Under the pieces are notes generated by a model, which worked only from the letters and a program-made list of their open reading frames with translations, did no database searches and was not told where the DNA came from. Below are positions 1 to 8,328 of a stretch of DNA of 64,000 nt, one piece after another. Source of the stretch: Sphingopyxis sp. MWB1 (lineage in GTDB: Bacteria; Pseudomonadota; Alphaproteobacteria; Sphingomonadales; Sphingomonadaceae). The stretch covers positions 1 through 64,000 of the forward strand of contig NZ_JQFJ01000001.1 in NCBI RefSeq assembly GCF_000763945.1, written 5' to 3'. How positions within the stretch are numbered: the first letter of the stretch is position 1; every line of letters starts with the position of its first letter. The translations under genes and the position numbers were made by a program.

Positions 1-140
1 GCCTGAGGGGGCGCGGCGGGGGCGGGCACGGGAAAGGGGGGGGTGCCCGGGGAGGCGGTGGGCGTGGGCGGGGGCTTTGGGGGGGGGGCGGGGGGAGTGC
101 AGGGTGGATGCGTCCCCGTGGGGGGCGTGGCGGGGGGCTG

Positions 141-195
141 GACCCCGGATCCCGGATCCCAGATCAAGTCCGGGATGACGAGTCCGGGGTGACGA
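141..195. repeat. REP-like hairpin repeat, family 1
   Basis: Nested, partly duplicated copies of a CCCGGATC...GATCAAGTCCGGG unit followed by TGACGA. The same unit recurs near 1.64, 4.39 and 7.62 kb, always between genes. The preceding bases (1-140) are extremely G-rich with homopolymer runs; I see no gene or RNA there. Confidence 0.7.
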
Positions 196-258
196 GAGGG
201 GGAGAGCTAGGGGATTGAGCATATTGCGGGCGGGGAGCAGAGGCTTTACCACCGGCCC

Positions 259-855
259 ATGGTCTCCACCGAAATTGAAGCGCTGGTTCAGCAACTCGCC
301 CGTTTGCCGGGGCTGGGGCCGCGCTCGGCGCGGCGCGCGGTGCTGCATCTGATGAAAAAGCGCGAGAGCGCCTTTGCGCCGCTGCTCGCCGCGCTTCAGA
401 GCGTGTCCGAACGGCTCGTCACCTGCGGCATTTGCGGCAATGTCGATACGCAGGACCCCTGCGCCATCTGCGCCGATCCGCGCCGCGACGAACGCAGCCT
501 GTGCGTGGTCGAGGAAGTGTCGGACCTGTGGGCGCTCGACAAGTCGCGGCTGTTTCCCGGCAAATATCATGTGCTGGGCGGGCGATTGTCGGCGCTGGAA
601 GGGGTGCGGCCGCAGGACCTCAGCATCGACGCGCTGGTCGCGCGCGTCGCGGCGGGCGGGATCGATGAAGTGGTACTGGCGATGAACGCCACGCTGGAAG
701 GCCAGACGACGGCCCATTATCTGGCCGAGCGGCTGGAAAATTATCCGGTGCGGCTGACGCAGCTGGCCCATGGCCTGCCGGTCGGCGGCGAGCTCGATTA
801 TCTGGACGAAGGGACGCTGGCGCAGGCGCTGAGGGCGCGGCGGCCGGTTGGGTAG
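259..855 (+). CDS. recR: Recombination mediator protein RecR
   Basis: RecR acts with RecO/RecF to load RecA on gapped single-stranded DNA. The 198-residue length is typical. The order is an N-terminal helix-hairpin-helix ([14 protein letters not shown], about residues 13-26), a four-Cys zinc finger ([16 protein letters not shown], about 56-71) and a Toprim domain starting near [13 protein letters not shown], ending with the conserved [22 protein letters not shown] segment. No clear Shine-Dalgarno precedes this ATG, but the protein begins at the expected place. In many bacteria recR follows dnaX-ybaB; the G-rich sequence upstream shows neither. Identification is secure. Confidence 0.96.
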   Translation: MVSTEIEALVQQLARLPGLGPRSARRAVLHLMKKRESAFAPLLAALQSVSERLVTCGICGNVDTQDPCAICADPRRDERSLCVVEEVSDLWALDKSRLFPGKYHVLGGRLSALEGVRPQDLSIDALVARVAAGGIDEVVLAMNATLEGQTTAHYLAERLENYPVRLTQLAHGLPVGGELDYLDEGTLAQALRARRPVG

Positions 856-867
856 TCGCAGGCAAAG

Positions 868-968
868 TCATTGCGAGGAACGAAGTGACGCGGCAATCGC
901 CAGCGGGCGTCCTTGCGCGGCCGAAAGCAGGAGATTGCTTCGCCCGGCCTCTGCCGAGCTCGCAATGA
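868..968. repeat. Long imperfect hairpin repeat, family 2
   Basis: Outer arms TCATTGCGAG (868-877) and CTCGCAATGA (959-968) enclose GAACGAAGTGACGCGGCAATCGCC and partial complements, giving a long imperfect hairpin between recR and def. It resembles the widespread short interspersed hairpins of sphingomonads. A half copy ending in GCGGTCGCAATGACATTGC lies near 3.57 kb, between hrcA and rph. Confidence 0.65.
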
Positions 969-1036
969 CATGTTTGGGACGTGGGCTTCGCTTCCAGCCC
1001 CTTGACCAATCACCGCCGCGATCATACCTGCGCCTT

Positions 1037-1570
1037 ATGGCCATTTTACCGATCATTGAGACGCCGGACCCGCGGCTGCGCGTCATTTCCGAGCCGGTCG
1101 AGACGTTCGACGCCGAGCTGAAGCAGCTTGTCGCCGATATGTTCGAGACCATGTATGACGCGCCCGGCATCGGGCTTGCCGCCATTCAGGTGGGGGTGCC
1201 CAAGCGCATCCTGGTGATCGACCTGCAGGAAGCCGACCCCGAGGATGAAGAGGGCAAGCGGGTCATTCGCGACCCCCGCGTCTTTATCAATCCGGTTTTT
1301 TCGGACTTTTCGGAAGAGCATAGCGTCTATCAGGAAGGGTGCCTGTCGGTGCCCGAACAATATGCCGATGTGACGCGCCCCGCCGAAGTGACCGTCGATT
1401 GGCAGGATGAGGATGGCAAGCATCATCAGGAACGCATGACCGGCCTGATGGCGACATGCATCCAGCATGAGCATGATCATCTGGAAGGCATTTTGTTCAT
1501 CGACCATCTGTCGCGGCTGAAGCGCGAGATGGTGCTGAAGAAGCTGGCGAAGCTGCGTAAGGCGGCGTGA
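1037..1570 (+). CDS. def: Peptide deformylase
   Basis: Removes the formyl group from the N-terminal Met of nascent proteins; metal-dependent. All three family motifs are present: GIGLAAIQVG (motif I), EGCLSVPE (motif II, Cys ligand) and QHEHDHLEG (motif III, HEXDH with two His ligands). The reading frame is open about 190 bases further upstream through the hairpin repeat, but homology starts at MAILPIIETPDPRLR, so the ATG at 1037 is chosen, giving 177 residues, normal for the family. No strong Shine-Dalgarno is seen. It stands alone, with recR upstream on the same strand and grpE-hrcA convergent downstream. Confidence 0.95.
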   Translation: MAILPIIETPDPRLRVISEPVETFDAELKQLVADMFETMYDAPGIGLAAIQVGVPKRILVIDLQEADPEDEEGKRVIRDPRVFINPVFSDFSEEHSVYQEGCLSVPEQYADVTRPAEVTVDWQDEDGKHHQERMTGLMATCIQHEHDHLEGILFIDHLSRLKREMVLKKLAKLRKAA

Positions 1571-1635
1571 GATTGAGGGTAGCGCGCTTTTTGCGCTGCT
1601 TTTCTTGTAACGCTGGTCCTTTTCCTACCCATTTT

Positions 1636-1710
1636 CGTCATCCCGGACTTGATCCGGGATCCATTCCAGCGTTGGTGTCGTGGACCCCGGATCAAGTCCG
1701 GGGTGACGAA
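1636..1710. repeat. REP-like repeat pair, family 1
   Basis: Two inverted copies: CGTCATCCCGGACTTGATCC (from 1636) and GGACCCCGGATCAAGTCCGG (from 1682), spaced by ATTCCAGCGTTGGTGTC. Each is itself a hairpin and the pair can form a larger one. It lies between convergent def and grpE, so it may also end transcripts. Confidence 0.7.
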
Positions 1711-1800
1711 TATTGGGGGTGAGGCGCGGGCGGTGGTCCCGGCAGTGCATGGCCCCTTACCCCGCTTCGCCTAGGCGGCCGAGCCGTCAAGGCTGCACAG

Positions 1801-1823
1801 CCCTCTCCCGCAAGGGGAGAGGG
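1801..1823. terminator. Hairpin downstream of grpE
   Basis: CCCTCTCCC (1801-1809) pairs perfectly with GGGAGAGGG (1815-1823). It sits 8 bases past the grpE stop. There is no long U-tract on either strand, so it could be a terminator, an mRNA-stabilising hairpin or another interspersed repeat. Confidence 0.4.
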
Positions 1824-1830
1824 GATTTGG

Positions 1831-2430
1831 TCAGTCGGCTTTCTTGGCGACGCCGACCATGGCGGGGCGCAGCAGCCGGTCCTTGATCATATAGCCGGCC
1901 TGCATTTCCTGAACGATTGTGCCCGCTTCCTTGTCGCTGGGGATTTCCATCATCGCCTGATGCTGATTGGGGTCGAGCGGTAGGCCGATGGCGGCGATGC
2001 GGGTGATGCCATGGCGTTCGAAGACGCTCATCAATTCGCGCTCGGTGGCTTCAAGGCCGGTGACGAGCGGCTTGATCGCTTCATTGGCGCGCTGTTCCTC
2101 GGTCAACGAGGCGAGCGCGCGGCCGAGATTGTCGGCGACCGAGAGAATGTCGCGCGCAAATTTGGTCGCGGCATAGGCGTGGGCGTCGGCCACTTCCTTT
2201 TCGGCGCGGCGGCGCACATTTTGCGTTTCGGCGCGGGCATAGAGCAGGTCCTGCTGGGTCGCGGCGAGCTGCTCGGCAAGCTTTGCGGCCTCATCCTGTC
2301 CGGCCTCTGCCGTCGGTTCGCCTTCGCCGAGCTGCTGCTCCGTTTCGGCGCCGTTCCGGGCCTGTTCGTTGCTGCTGTTGTCGGGGGTCGCCGTGTCTTC
2401 GACCGGCGTTTCTTTCTTTATGTCTGTCAT
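1831..2430 (-). CDS. grpE: Nucleotide exchange factor GrpE
   Basis: Exchanges ADP on DnaK in the Hsp70 cycle. It has an acidic, low-complexity N-terminus (about residues 1-45), a long helix with heptad character (KLAEQLAATQQDLLYARAET onward), and the C-terminal beta-domain signature ending in MQAGYMIKDRLLRPAMVGVAK. 199 residues is usual. It lies 4 bases after hrcA on the same strand, so the two are surely co-transcribed as a heat-shock operon. dnaK and dnaJ are not in this window. Confidence 0.96.
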   Translation of the reverse strand: MTDIKKETPVEDTATPDNSSNEQARNGAETEQQLGEGEPTAEAGQDEAAKLAEQLAATQQDLLYARAETQNVRRRAEKEVADAHAYAATKFARDILSVADNLGRALASLTEEQRANEAIKPLVTGLEATERELMSVFERHGITRIAAIGLPLDPNQHQAMMEIPSDKEAGTIVQEMQAGYMIKDRLLRPAMVGVAKKAD

Positions 2431-2434
2431 AAAC

Positions 2435-3478
2435 CTATCGTATCAGTCTGGAAAGCGATTGAGCGGTGAAGTCCACCATGGGTACGATGCGCGCATAGTT
2501 CAAGCGCGTCGGGCCGATAACCCCGACGACGCCGACCACGCGCCCGTCGCTGCCGCGATAAGGGGCCGCGATAACCGACGAACCCGACAGCGAAAAGAGC
2601 TTGTTTTCAGAACCGATGAAAATCCGCGTCGCGCTGCCCTCGCGCGCGCTGTCGAGCAGGCGGGCGATATCCTGCTTGGTTTCAAGCTCGTCAAGAAGCT
2701 GGCGCACCCGGTCGAGGTCGCCGATCGCGCTGTCGTCGAGCAGATTGGCCTGGCCCCGCACGATCAGTACCGGGCGGTCGGCGCCGTCGGAGGACCAGAG
2801 GGCAAGGCCGCGCGCCACCAGATCCTGCGCCGCGCGGTCGATGGCGATGCGTTCGGCCTCCATCTCGCGCCGCACGCGCTCCATCGCTTCGGTCAGCGTG
2901 AGGCCCGCCATCAGCGAGCTGATATAATTGCCTGCCTCGACCAGCGCCGACGGGCTGAGCCCTGCGGGAATGTCGATGACGCGATTTTCCACCGCGCCGT
3001 CGCTGGCGACGAGCACGACGAGCGCCTGAACCTCTGACAAGGGCACGAAGGTTACTTGTTTGAGCACACGTTCATGCTTGGGAACGAGCACCAACCCCGC
3101 GCAGGCGGAAAGGCCGGAAAGCGCCGAGGTCGCCTGGGCGAGCGCGCTTTCGATGGGGCCGCTTTCGGACAGGCTCGCCTCAATCTGCGCGCGATCCTCC
3201 GCGCTGGGTTCGGCGACCTGCATCATCCCGTCGACGAAGAGGCGCAGCCCCTGTTCGGTCGGCATCCGCCCCGCACTGGTGTGCGGGCTGGCGAGCAGGC
3301 CCAGCTCCTCCAGATCCTGCATCACATTGCGGATCGAGGCGGGCGAAAGATTGAGCGCGGCGAGTTTGGAGAGGGTGCGCGAGCCGACCGGCTGGCCGGT
3401 TTCGAGATAGGCGTCGACCACCAGCCGGAACACATCGCGCGCGCGCGTAGTCAGTTCGATGATGGGAGCCGTTGTCAT
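2435..3478 (-). CDS. hrcA: Heat-inducible transcriptional repressor HrcA
   Basis: Represses heat-shock operons by binding CIRCE elements, with GroEL as its folding partner. 347 residues with an N-terminal winged-helix region (VVDAYLETGQPVGSRTLSKL and SPASIRNVMQDLEELGLL) and a C-terminal end containing VVGVIGPTRLNYARIVPMVD, both typical of HrcA. The first gene of hrcA-grpE. I looked for the TTAGCACTC-N9-GAGTGCTAA CIRCE repeat in 3479-3663 and did not find it, so autoregulation through CIRCE is not supported here. The interval up to rph holds only a half copy of a family-2 hairpin. Confidence 0.96.
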   Translation of the reverse strand: MTTAPIIELTTRARDVFRLVVDAYLETGQPVGSRTLSKLAALNLSPASIRNVMQDLEELGLLASPHTSAGRMPTEQGLRLFVDGMMQVAEPSAEDRAQIEASLSESGPIESALAQATSALSGLSACAGLVLVPKHERVLKQVTFVPLSEVQALVVLVASDGAVENRVIDIPAGLSPSALVEAGNYISSLMAGLTLTEAMERVRREMEAERIAIDRAAQDLVARGLALWSSDGADRPVLIVRGQANLLDDSAIGDLDRVRQLLDELETKQDIARLLDSAREGSATRIFIGSENKLFSLSGSSVIAAPYRGSDGRVVGVVGVIGPTRLNYARIVPMVDFTAQSLSRLIR

Positions 3479-3663
3479 GGACTAGATTTAGGGAGTGAGG
3501 GGCGATGGGGCAAGCCGCGAAGCGGAAGGAGGGCGGCGATGCCGCGTTCGCGCTCCCGCTCCCGTTCGCCGCGGTCGCAATGACATTGCAGGGCGCAAGG
3601 GGGTTTGCGCGGGCGGGCCAAGCCCGCTAAGCGCCGCAGCCATCATATCACAGGAGAAACTCT

Positions 3664-4380
3664 ATGCGTCCTTCCGGCCGCGCGCCCGACCAGATGCGCC
3701 CCATCGCCATTGAAACCGCCTTCACCATCCATGCGGAGGGGAGCGTGCTGGTCAGCTTTGGCAATACCAAGGTGCTGGTGACCGCGAGCGTCGAGGAAAA
3801 GGTGCCGCCCTTCCTGCGGGGCAAGGGGCAGGGCTGGGTGACCGCCGAATATGGCATGTTGCCCCGCGCGACGCATACGCGCGGCAGCCGCGAGGCAGCG
3901 CGCGGCAAGCAATCGGGACGGACGCAGGAAATTCAGCGGCTTATCGGGCGAAGCTTGCGCGCTGTCGTCGATATGGAAAAGCTGGGCGAGCGGCAGATTG
4001 TCATCGATTGCGACGTGATCCAGGCCGATGGCGGCACGCGCACCGCGTCGATTTCGGGCGCGTGGGTCGCGCTGCGGCTCGCGGTGGACAAGCTGCTGGA
4101 AGCGAAGACGATTGCCGAAGACCCGATTGCCGACAAGGTGGGCGCGATTTCCTGCGGCATTTATCAGGGGACGCCGGTGCTCGACCTTGATTATGACGAG
4201 GATTCGAATGCCGAGGCCGACGGCAATTTCGTGCTGACCGGCAAGGGGCAGATTGTCGAAGTGCAGGCGAGCGCCGAGGGGGCAACCTATGATGAGGAAG
4301 GGCTGCTGCGCCTGCTGCGGCTCGCGCGCATCGGCTGCGGCGAGATTTTCGCGGCGCAGGATGCGGCGACGGGGCGGTAA
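3664..4380 (+). CDS. rph: Ribonuclease PH
   Basis: A phosphate-dependent 3'-5' exoribonuclease that trims tRNA 3' ends. 238 residues is exactly typical. Key segments are [13 protein letters not shown] at the N-terminus, [20 protein letters not shown] with the phosphate-binding arginines, [20 protein letters not shown] in the middle and [20 protein letters not shown] near the end. CAGGAGAA (3649-3656) is a good Shine-Dalgarno 7 bases from the ATG. rdgB follows on the same strand; this rph-rdgB-hemW order is common in alphaproteobacteria. Confidence 0.97.
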   Translation: MRPSGRAPDQMRPIAIETAFTIHAEGSVLVSFGNTKVLVTASVEEKVPPFLRGKGQGWVTAEYGMLPRATHTRGSREAARGKQSGRTQEIQRLIGRSLRAVVDMEKLGERQIVIDCDVIQADGGTRTASISGAWVALRLAVDKLLEAKTIAEDPIADKVGAISCGIYQGTPVLDLDYDEDSNAEADGNFVLTGKGQIVEVQASAEGATYDEEGLLRLLRLARIGCGEIFAAQDAATGR

Positions 4381-4389
4381 ACAGCTGTC

Positions 4390-4485
4390 GTCACCCCGGA
4401 CTCGTCATCCCGGACTTGATCCGGGATCCGGGGTCCATGACGTCGACGCTGGAATGGATCCCGGATCAAGTCCGGGATGACGACG
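4390..4485. repeat. REP-like repeat cluster, family 1
   Basis: Three successive copies of the CCCGGACTTGATCCGGG unit in alternating orientation fill the rph-rdgB gap, ending 4 bases before the rdgB Shine-Dalgarno. In one frame the repeat is open and would fuse artificially to rdgB (giving [20 protein letters not shown]), a common cause of wrong start calls. Confidence 0.75.
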
Positions 4486-4499
4486 ATCAGGAGATGCTT

Positions 4500-5126
4500 G
4501 TGACCCATCGCAAACTTACCCCCGGAAAGCTGGTCATCGCCAGCCATAATGCGGGCAAGGTGCGCGAGATTCGCGCGCTGCTCGAACCTTATGGGATTGA
4601 GCCGGTGTCGGCGGGCGATCTGGGCCTGCCGGAGCCCGAAGAGACGGGAACGACTTTTCGCGAAAATGCGCTGCTGAAGGCGCATGCCAGCGCCAGCGCC
4701 GCGAATTTGCCCGCACTTGCCGATGACAGCGGGCTGGAAGTCGCGGCGCTGGGCGGACGCCCCGGCGTCTATACCGCCGACTGGGCCGAGCGGCAGGCGT
4801 TCGAAGGCCTGCCGGGGCGCGACTGGTATATGGCGATGGGCAAGGTCGAAGGGCTGCTGGCCGAACAGGGGCCCGATGTCGACCGCAGCGCGCGCTTTGT
4901 CTGCACGCTGGCGCTCGCCTGGCCCGATGGTCATGCCGAAATTTTCGAAGGCCGCGCCGAAGGCAGGCTGACCTGGCCGCCGCGCGGCAAGCTGGGCTTT
5001 GGTTATGACCCGGTATTTGTGCCAGAGGGCCGCACCCAGACTTTTGCCGAAATTCCACCGGCCGAAAAACATGCGATCAGCCACCGCGCCGATGCCTTTG
5101 CCAAGCTGGTGTCGGGGGTGTTTTGA
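4500..5126 (+). CDS. rdgB: XTP/dITP diphosphatase (RdgB/HAM1 family)
   Basis: Hydrolyses ITP, dITP and XTP to monophosphates, keeping deaminated purines out of nucleic acids. Motifs: [14 protein letters not shown] (substrate and phosphate binding), [30 protein letters not shown] (catalytic Asp), [12 protein letters not shown] and [12 protein letters not shown] prefer the GTG at 4500 (protein [17 protein letters not shown]), with AGGAG at 4489-4493 six bases upstream. The ATG at 4494 in the same frame abuts that Shine-Dalgarno, and anything further upstream is REP sequence. About 208 residues, normal length. Confidence 0.93.
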   Translation: MTHRKLTPGKLVIASHNAGKVREIRALLEPYGIEPVSAGDLGLPEPEETGTTFRENALLKAHASASAANLPALADDSGLEVAALGGRPGVYTADWAERQAFEGLPGRDWYMAMGKVEGLLAEQGPDVDRSARFVCTLALAWPDGHAEIFEGRAEGRLTWPPRGKLGFGYDPVFVPEGRTQTFAEIPPAEKHAISHRADAFAKLVSGVF

Positions 5127-5179
5127 CGCGGCGGTGGGGGCGCATTGCCTGATCGGGCAAGGCCGGGCATGTTGCAGCG

Positions 5180-5311
5180 ATGATCATCGAGCTGAACGGT
5201 CCGGCGGGCGTCGGGAAGCTGACCATTGGACGGATGGTTGCGCGTGATTTGGGCGGCCGTCTGCTCGACAATCATACGATCTATGGCCAGTCCGCCTCTT
5301 CGCCGGTTTGA
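5180..5311 (+). pseudogene. Truncated P-loop kinase-like gene fragment
   Basis: The frame from ATG 5180 encodes 43 residues starting MIIELNGPAGVGKLTIGRMV and then ARDLGGRLLDNHTIYGQSAS before TGA. The start is an apparently sound beta1/Walker A (GPAGVGKLT)/alpha1 module of a shikimate-kinase- or AAA_33-like nucleotide kinase that needs about 170 more residues. The homology-like part stops at NHTIYG, exactly where an interspersed inverted repeat and REP debris (5312-5463) begin. I read it as a remnant truncated by repeat insertion or deletion. A functional 43-residue peptide is unlikely. Confidence 0.6.
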
Positions 5312-5463
5312 CGCGGGGGCCATGGATTCCGGCTTTCGCCGGAATGGCGAAAAGGGGGTGGCGCCAGAGAGATCCGGGCTTCTTGCAATGACGGGGTGAG
5401 GGCGATGGATGCCGGGACAAGTTCCGCATGACGAAAGGGGGCGAAAGGGGGTAGGGGGCGCGC
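5312..5463. repeat. Repeat debris between rdgB remnant and hemW
   Basis: Contains a perfect hairpin ATTCCGGC-TTTC-GCCGGAAT (5326-5345) and a degenerate family-1 unit (GATGCCGGGACAAGTTCCGC, 5411-5430). No gene is seen on either strand. The segment ends at the purine-rich stretch AAAGGGGGTAGGGGG just before the hemW start, which probably supplies its ribosome-binding site. Confidence 0.5.
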
Positions 5464-6609
5464 ATGGCCGAGCCGCTTGCCCTTTATGTCCACTGGCCCT
5501 TTTGCGTGAGCAAATGCCCCTATTGCGACTTTAACAGCCATGTGCGCGAAAGCGTCGATCAGGCGGCGTGGCGCGATGCGCTGCTGGCCGATTTGCGCCA
5601 TGAAGCCGCGTTGCTTTCGGGGCGGCGGGTGTCTTCGATCTTTTTTGGCGGGGGAACGCCCAGCCTGATGCCGCCGGCGACGGTAGCGGCGGTGATCGCC
5701 GAGGCCGATGCCCTGTGGGGGCTGACGGACGGCTGTGAGATCACGCTGGAGGCGAACCCCAATTCGGTCGAGGTCGCCAATTTTGCGGCGCTGGCGGCGG
5801 CGGGGGTCAATCGCGTGTCGATTGGTGTGCAAAGCTTTGACAGCGCGGCGCTGGACTTTCTGGGCCGCGCACATAGCGGCGAGGAGGCGCGGCGGGCGAT
5901 TGCGGCGGCGCAGGCGCATTTTGCGCGGGTCAGTTTTGACCTCATCTATGCGCGGCCCGGACAGGCGCTGGCGGCGTGGGAGAGCGAACTCGCCGATGCG
6001 CTGGCTTTTGGAACGGGGCATTTGTCGCTCTATCAATTGACGATCGAGCCGGGGACGCGCTTTGCGACGCTGGCGGCCAAGGGGGAGCTGGTCATCCCCG
6101 ATGGCGATGCCGCCGCCGACCTGTTCGACGCGACGCAGGCGATGACGCGCGCCGCCGGGCTGCCGCGCTATGAAGTGTCGAACCATGCGCGGGCGGGGGA
6201 GGAAAGCCGCCATAATCTGACCTATTGGCGTTATGGCGATTATGCCGGGGTCGGCCCCGGGGCGCATGGGCGGCGGCTCGCGCAGGCGACCGAGCGGCAC
6301 AAGAAGCCGGAAAATTTCCTGTCGGCGGTGGAGCGCAACGGCCATGGGCTGAAGGTCGAGGCCGACCTGCCGGGGCAGGAGCGCGCGACCGAGGCGATGC
6401 TGATGGGGCTGCGCCTGTCCGAAGGGGTGGATCTGGCGCGGATCGAGGCGCGGAGCGGGCTGGCGCGCGCGGACTTTGTCGAGGACGATGCGGTGGCGCG
6501 GCTGGTGGCGCAGGGGCTGATGCAGGCGGATGGCGACCGGCTGGCGGTGAGCGAGGCGGGGATATTGCTGCTCGATACGATTCTTTCCGAAGTGGTGCGG
6601 ACGGGTTAG
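5464..6609 (+). CDS. hemW: Heme chaperone HemW (radical SAM)
   Basis: Belongs to the HemN-like radical SAM family now regarded as heme insertion chaperones rather than coproporphyrinogen oxidases. The cluster-binding motif CVSKCPYC (residues about 15-22, CX3CX2C) is at the N-terminus. The HemW form lacks the extra Cys of true HemN right after it, and FNSH follows instead. GGGTPSLM (SAM binding) and SIGVQSFDSAALDFLGRAHS are also present. 381 residues is typical. It follows the rph-rdgB group on the same strand. Confidence 0.93.
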   Translation: MAEPLALYVHWPFCVSKCPYCDFNSHVRESVDQAAWRDALLADLRHEAALLSGRRVSSIFFGGGTPSLMPPATVAAVIAEADALWGLTDGCEITLEANPNSVEVANFAALAAAGVNRVSIGVQSFDSAALDFLGRAHSGEEARRAIAAAQAHFARVSFDLIYARPGQALAAWESELADALAFGTGHLSLYQLTIEPGTRFATLAAKGELVIPDGDAAADLFDATQAMTRAAGLPRYEVSNHARAGEESRHNLTYWRYGDYAGVGPGAHGRRLAQATERHKKPENFLSAVERNGHGLKVEADLPGQERATEAMLMGLRLSEGVDLARIEARSGLARADFVEDDAVARLVAQGLMQADGDRLAVSEAGILLLDTILSEVVRTG

Positions 6610-6629
6610 GCTGCACCGATCCGTTCGCA

Positions 6630-6693
6630 TCGAGCGAAGTCGAGATGCTGGTCGGGCTTGCGCCGTTTCGATGGGTGTCTCGACTTCGCTCGA
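6630..6693. repeat. Perfect 16-bp inverted repeat, family 3
   Basis: TCGAGCGAAGTCGAGA (6630-6645) is mirrored exactly by TCTCGACTTCGCTCGA (6678-6693), making a strong stem with a 32-base loop between hemW and xerC. This is a third type of interspersed hairpin in the window. Confidence 0.7.
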
Positions 6694-6717
6694 CACGAGC
6701 GGTGAAGGGGAGGTTTT

Positions 6718-7611
6718 TTGGCCGACGATCTGATCCGCGAGTGGGATGCCCATCTGGCGCATGAAAAGCGCCGGTCGGTGCACACGCGCCGCGCCTATGT
6801 TGCGACGGCGGAGCGTTTTTGCGCCTTTTTGTCGCGGCATTTGGGCGGTGCGGTCGATGCGCGCGCGCTGGCGGGGCTGAGCGCGGCGGATTTGCGCGGC
6901 TTTCTGGCGGAGCGGCGCGCCGAGGGGCTGGGCAATGCCTCGGCAGCGCGCGAGCTGTCGGCGGTGCGGTCCTTCCTGCGCTTTGTCGGCGGCAGCGGGG
7001 CGAGCGTTCCGCAGATGCGGGGGCCGCGCGTCAAAAAGGGGCTGCCGCGCCCCGTGGCCCCGGCGGAGGCGCTGGAACTGGCGCAGGATATGGAAGCACA
7101 GGCGCGGCAGAGCTGGGCGGGCGCGCGCGACTTTGCGCTGATGCTGCTGCTCTATGGCGCGGGGCTGCGGATTGGCGAGGCGCTGGCGCTGACCGGCGCG
7201 GCGGTGCCGATGGGCGAGACGCTGCGCGTGACGGGCAAGCGCGGCAAGACGCGCGTGGTGCCGATTATCGCGCCGGTGGCGGCGGCGGTGGCGCGCTATG
7301 TCGCCGCCTGCCCCTATCCGATCGCGGGCGATGGGCCGCTGTTTCTGGGGGTGCGCGGCGGGCCGCTCGAACCCGGGGTGGTGCGCGCCAATGTTCGCGC
7401 CGCGCGCCGCGCGCTCGGCCTGCCCGAACGCACGACGCCGCACGCGCTGCGGCACAGTTTCGCGACCCATTTGCTGGCGGGCGGGGCCGATCTGCGGAGC
7501 CTGCAGGAATTGCTGGGCCATGCGAGCCTCGCTTCGACGCAAATTTATACGGCGGTGGATGCCGCGCATTTGCTGGATGTCTATCGCGCGGCGCATCCGC
7601 GGGCGGAATAG
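6718..7611 (+). CDS. xerC: Tyrosine recombinase XerC
   Basis: The chromosome-dimer resolving recombinase that acts at dif with XerD. N-terminal SAM-like core-binding domain (about residues 1-90) and C-terminal catalytic domain with the full set: Arg in GLRIGEAL, Lys in [23 protein letters not shown] (HxxR), LGHASLAST (His) and the nucleophile in TQIYTAVD. 297 residues. The start is a TTG at 6718 preceded by GGGGAGG (6707-6713), spacing 4. Its chromosomal context and XerC-like length argue for a housekeeping role and against an island integrase. Confidence 0.92.
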   Translation: MADDLIREWDAHLAHEKRRSVHTRRAYVATAERFCAFLSRHLGGAVDARALAGLSAADLRGFLAERRAEGLGNASAARELSAVRSFLRFVGGSGASVPQMRGPRVKKGLPRPVAPAEALELAQDMEAQARQSWAGARDFALMLLLYGAGLRIGEALALTGAAVPMGETLRVTGKRGKTRVVPIIAPVAAAVARYVAACPYPIAGDGPLFLGVRGGPLEPGVVRANVRAARRALGLPERTTPHALRHSFATHLLAGGADLRSLQELLGHASLASTQIYTAVDAAHLLDVYRAAHPRAE

Positions 7612-7616
7612 GCGGC

Positions 7617-7650
7617 GTCGTGGACCCCGGATCAGGTCCGGGGTGACGAG
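7617..7650. repeat. REP-like hairpin, family 1
   Basis: Single unit CCCCGGATC-A-GGTCCGGGG followed by TGACGAG, placed between the convergent xerC and dedA stops, where it could end both transcripts. Confidence 0.6.
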
Positions 7651-7657
7651 GGAGGGG

Positions 7658-8269
7658 CTAGTCGCTGCGCTGGGCCTTGGGCTTCCACGTGATGACGCGG
7701 TAGATGTAGAAGAGGAGCATCGCGCCGATGGCGATGACCGCGACGGGGCCGATGAAGCGGTCGACCTCGGCGAACTGGCGGCCGAACCAGTTTCCCGCAC
7801 CCGCGAGCGCGGTGATCCAGATGGTCGATCCGGCGGCGGTCCAGACCAGAAATTTGAGCTGGTTCATCCCCATCAGTCCGGCGGGCAGCGAGATCATCGT
7901 GCGGGCGACCGGCATGAAGCGGCAGACGAAAACAATGCCCGACCCATATTTCAGGAACCAATTGTGGAGCCGCTCCACCTCGTCCCATTCCATCGTCAGC
8001 CAGCGGCCATAGCGATCGACGAGGGGTTTGAGGCGATGATAGCCATAGGCGCGCCCGACCCAATACCAGACCCAATTGCCAAGCGTGGTGCCGAGGACGG
8101 CCACCCCGACGAGCGGCCAGAAGTCAAAGCGCCCCTGCGCGACGGCGACGCCGCCAAGGCTCATGATCACTTCCGACGGGATGGGCGGAAAGACATTTTC
8201 TAGAAACATCAGCACCGCAATCCCGGCGTAACCCCAGGATTCGATGAGATCGAGCATGAAGTCGGTCAT
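7658..8269 (-). CDS. DedA family membrane protein
   Basis: 203 residues with the DedA/SNARE-associated layout: a re-entrant N-terminal segment (ENVFPPIPSEVIMSLGG), a GNWVWYWVGRAYG segment, the FVCRFMPVARTMISLPAGLMGM motif with its conserved arginines, and a hydrophobic C-terminal helix (IGPVAVIAIGAMLLFYIYRVI). The family is linked to undecaprenyl-phosphate or phospholipid flipping and to envelope homeostasis; the substrate of this member is unknown. It lies 59 bases downstream of gshB on the same strand. Confidence 0.9.
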   Translation of the reverse strand: MTDFMLDLIESWGYAGIAVLMFLENVFPPIPSEVIMSLGGVAVAQGRFDFWPLVGVAVLGTTLGNWVWYWVGRAYGYHRLKPLVDRYGRWLTMEWDEVERLHNWFLKYGSGIVFVCRFMPVARTMISLPAGLMGMNQLKFLVWTAAGSTIWITALAGAGNWFGRQFAEVDRFIGPVAVIAIGAMLLFYIYRVITWKPKAQRSD

Positions 8270-8328
8270 GGGGTGCCTAACGTCGCGGGGGCGCTATTGG
8301 ATGCTTTGCGAGGGCATGGTGCGGCGCC

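Noticed and set aside
2369..3037. Plus-strand frames over grpE-hrcA
   Set aside because: Antisense shadows of two well-recognised genes, with no family features.
3479..3663. CIRCE element before hrcA
   Set aside because: No TTAGCACTC/GAGTGCTAA pair could be found in the interval.
6718..7611. The tyrosine recombinase as integrase of the tRNA-Met element
   Set aside because: It is 19 kb away, has XerC length and residues, and sits in a housekeeping block; a dimer-resolution role is more likely.
5281..7800. An 839-codon open frame on the minus strand across hemW and xerC
   Set aside because: Low-complexity Arg/Pro/Ala protein antisense to two clear genes; an artefact of high G+C.
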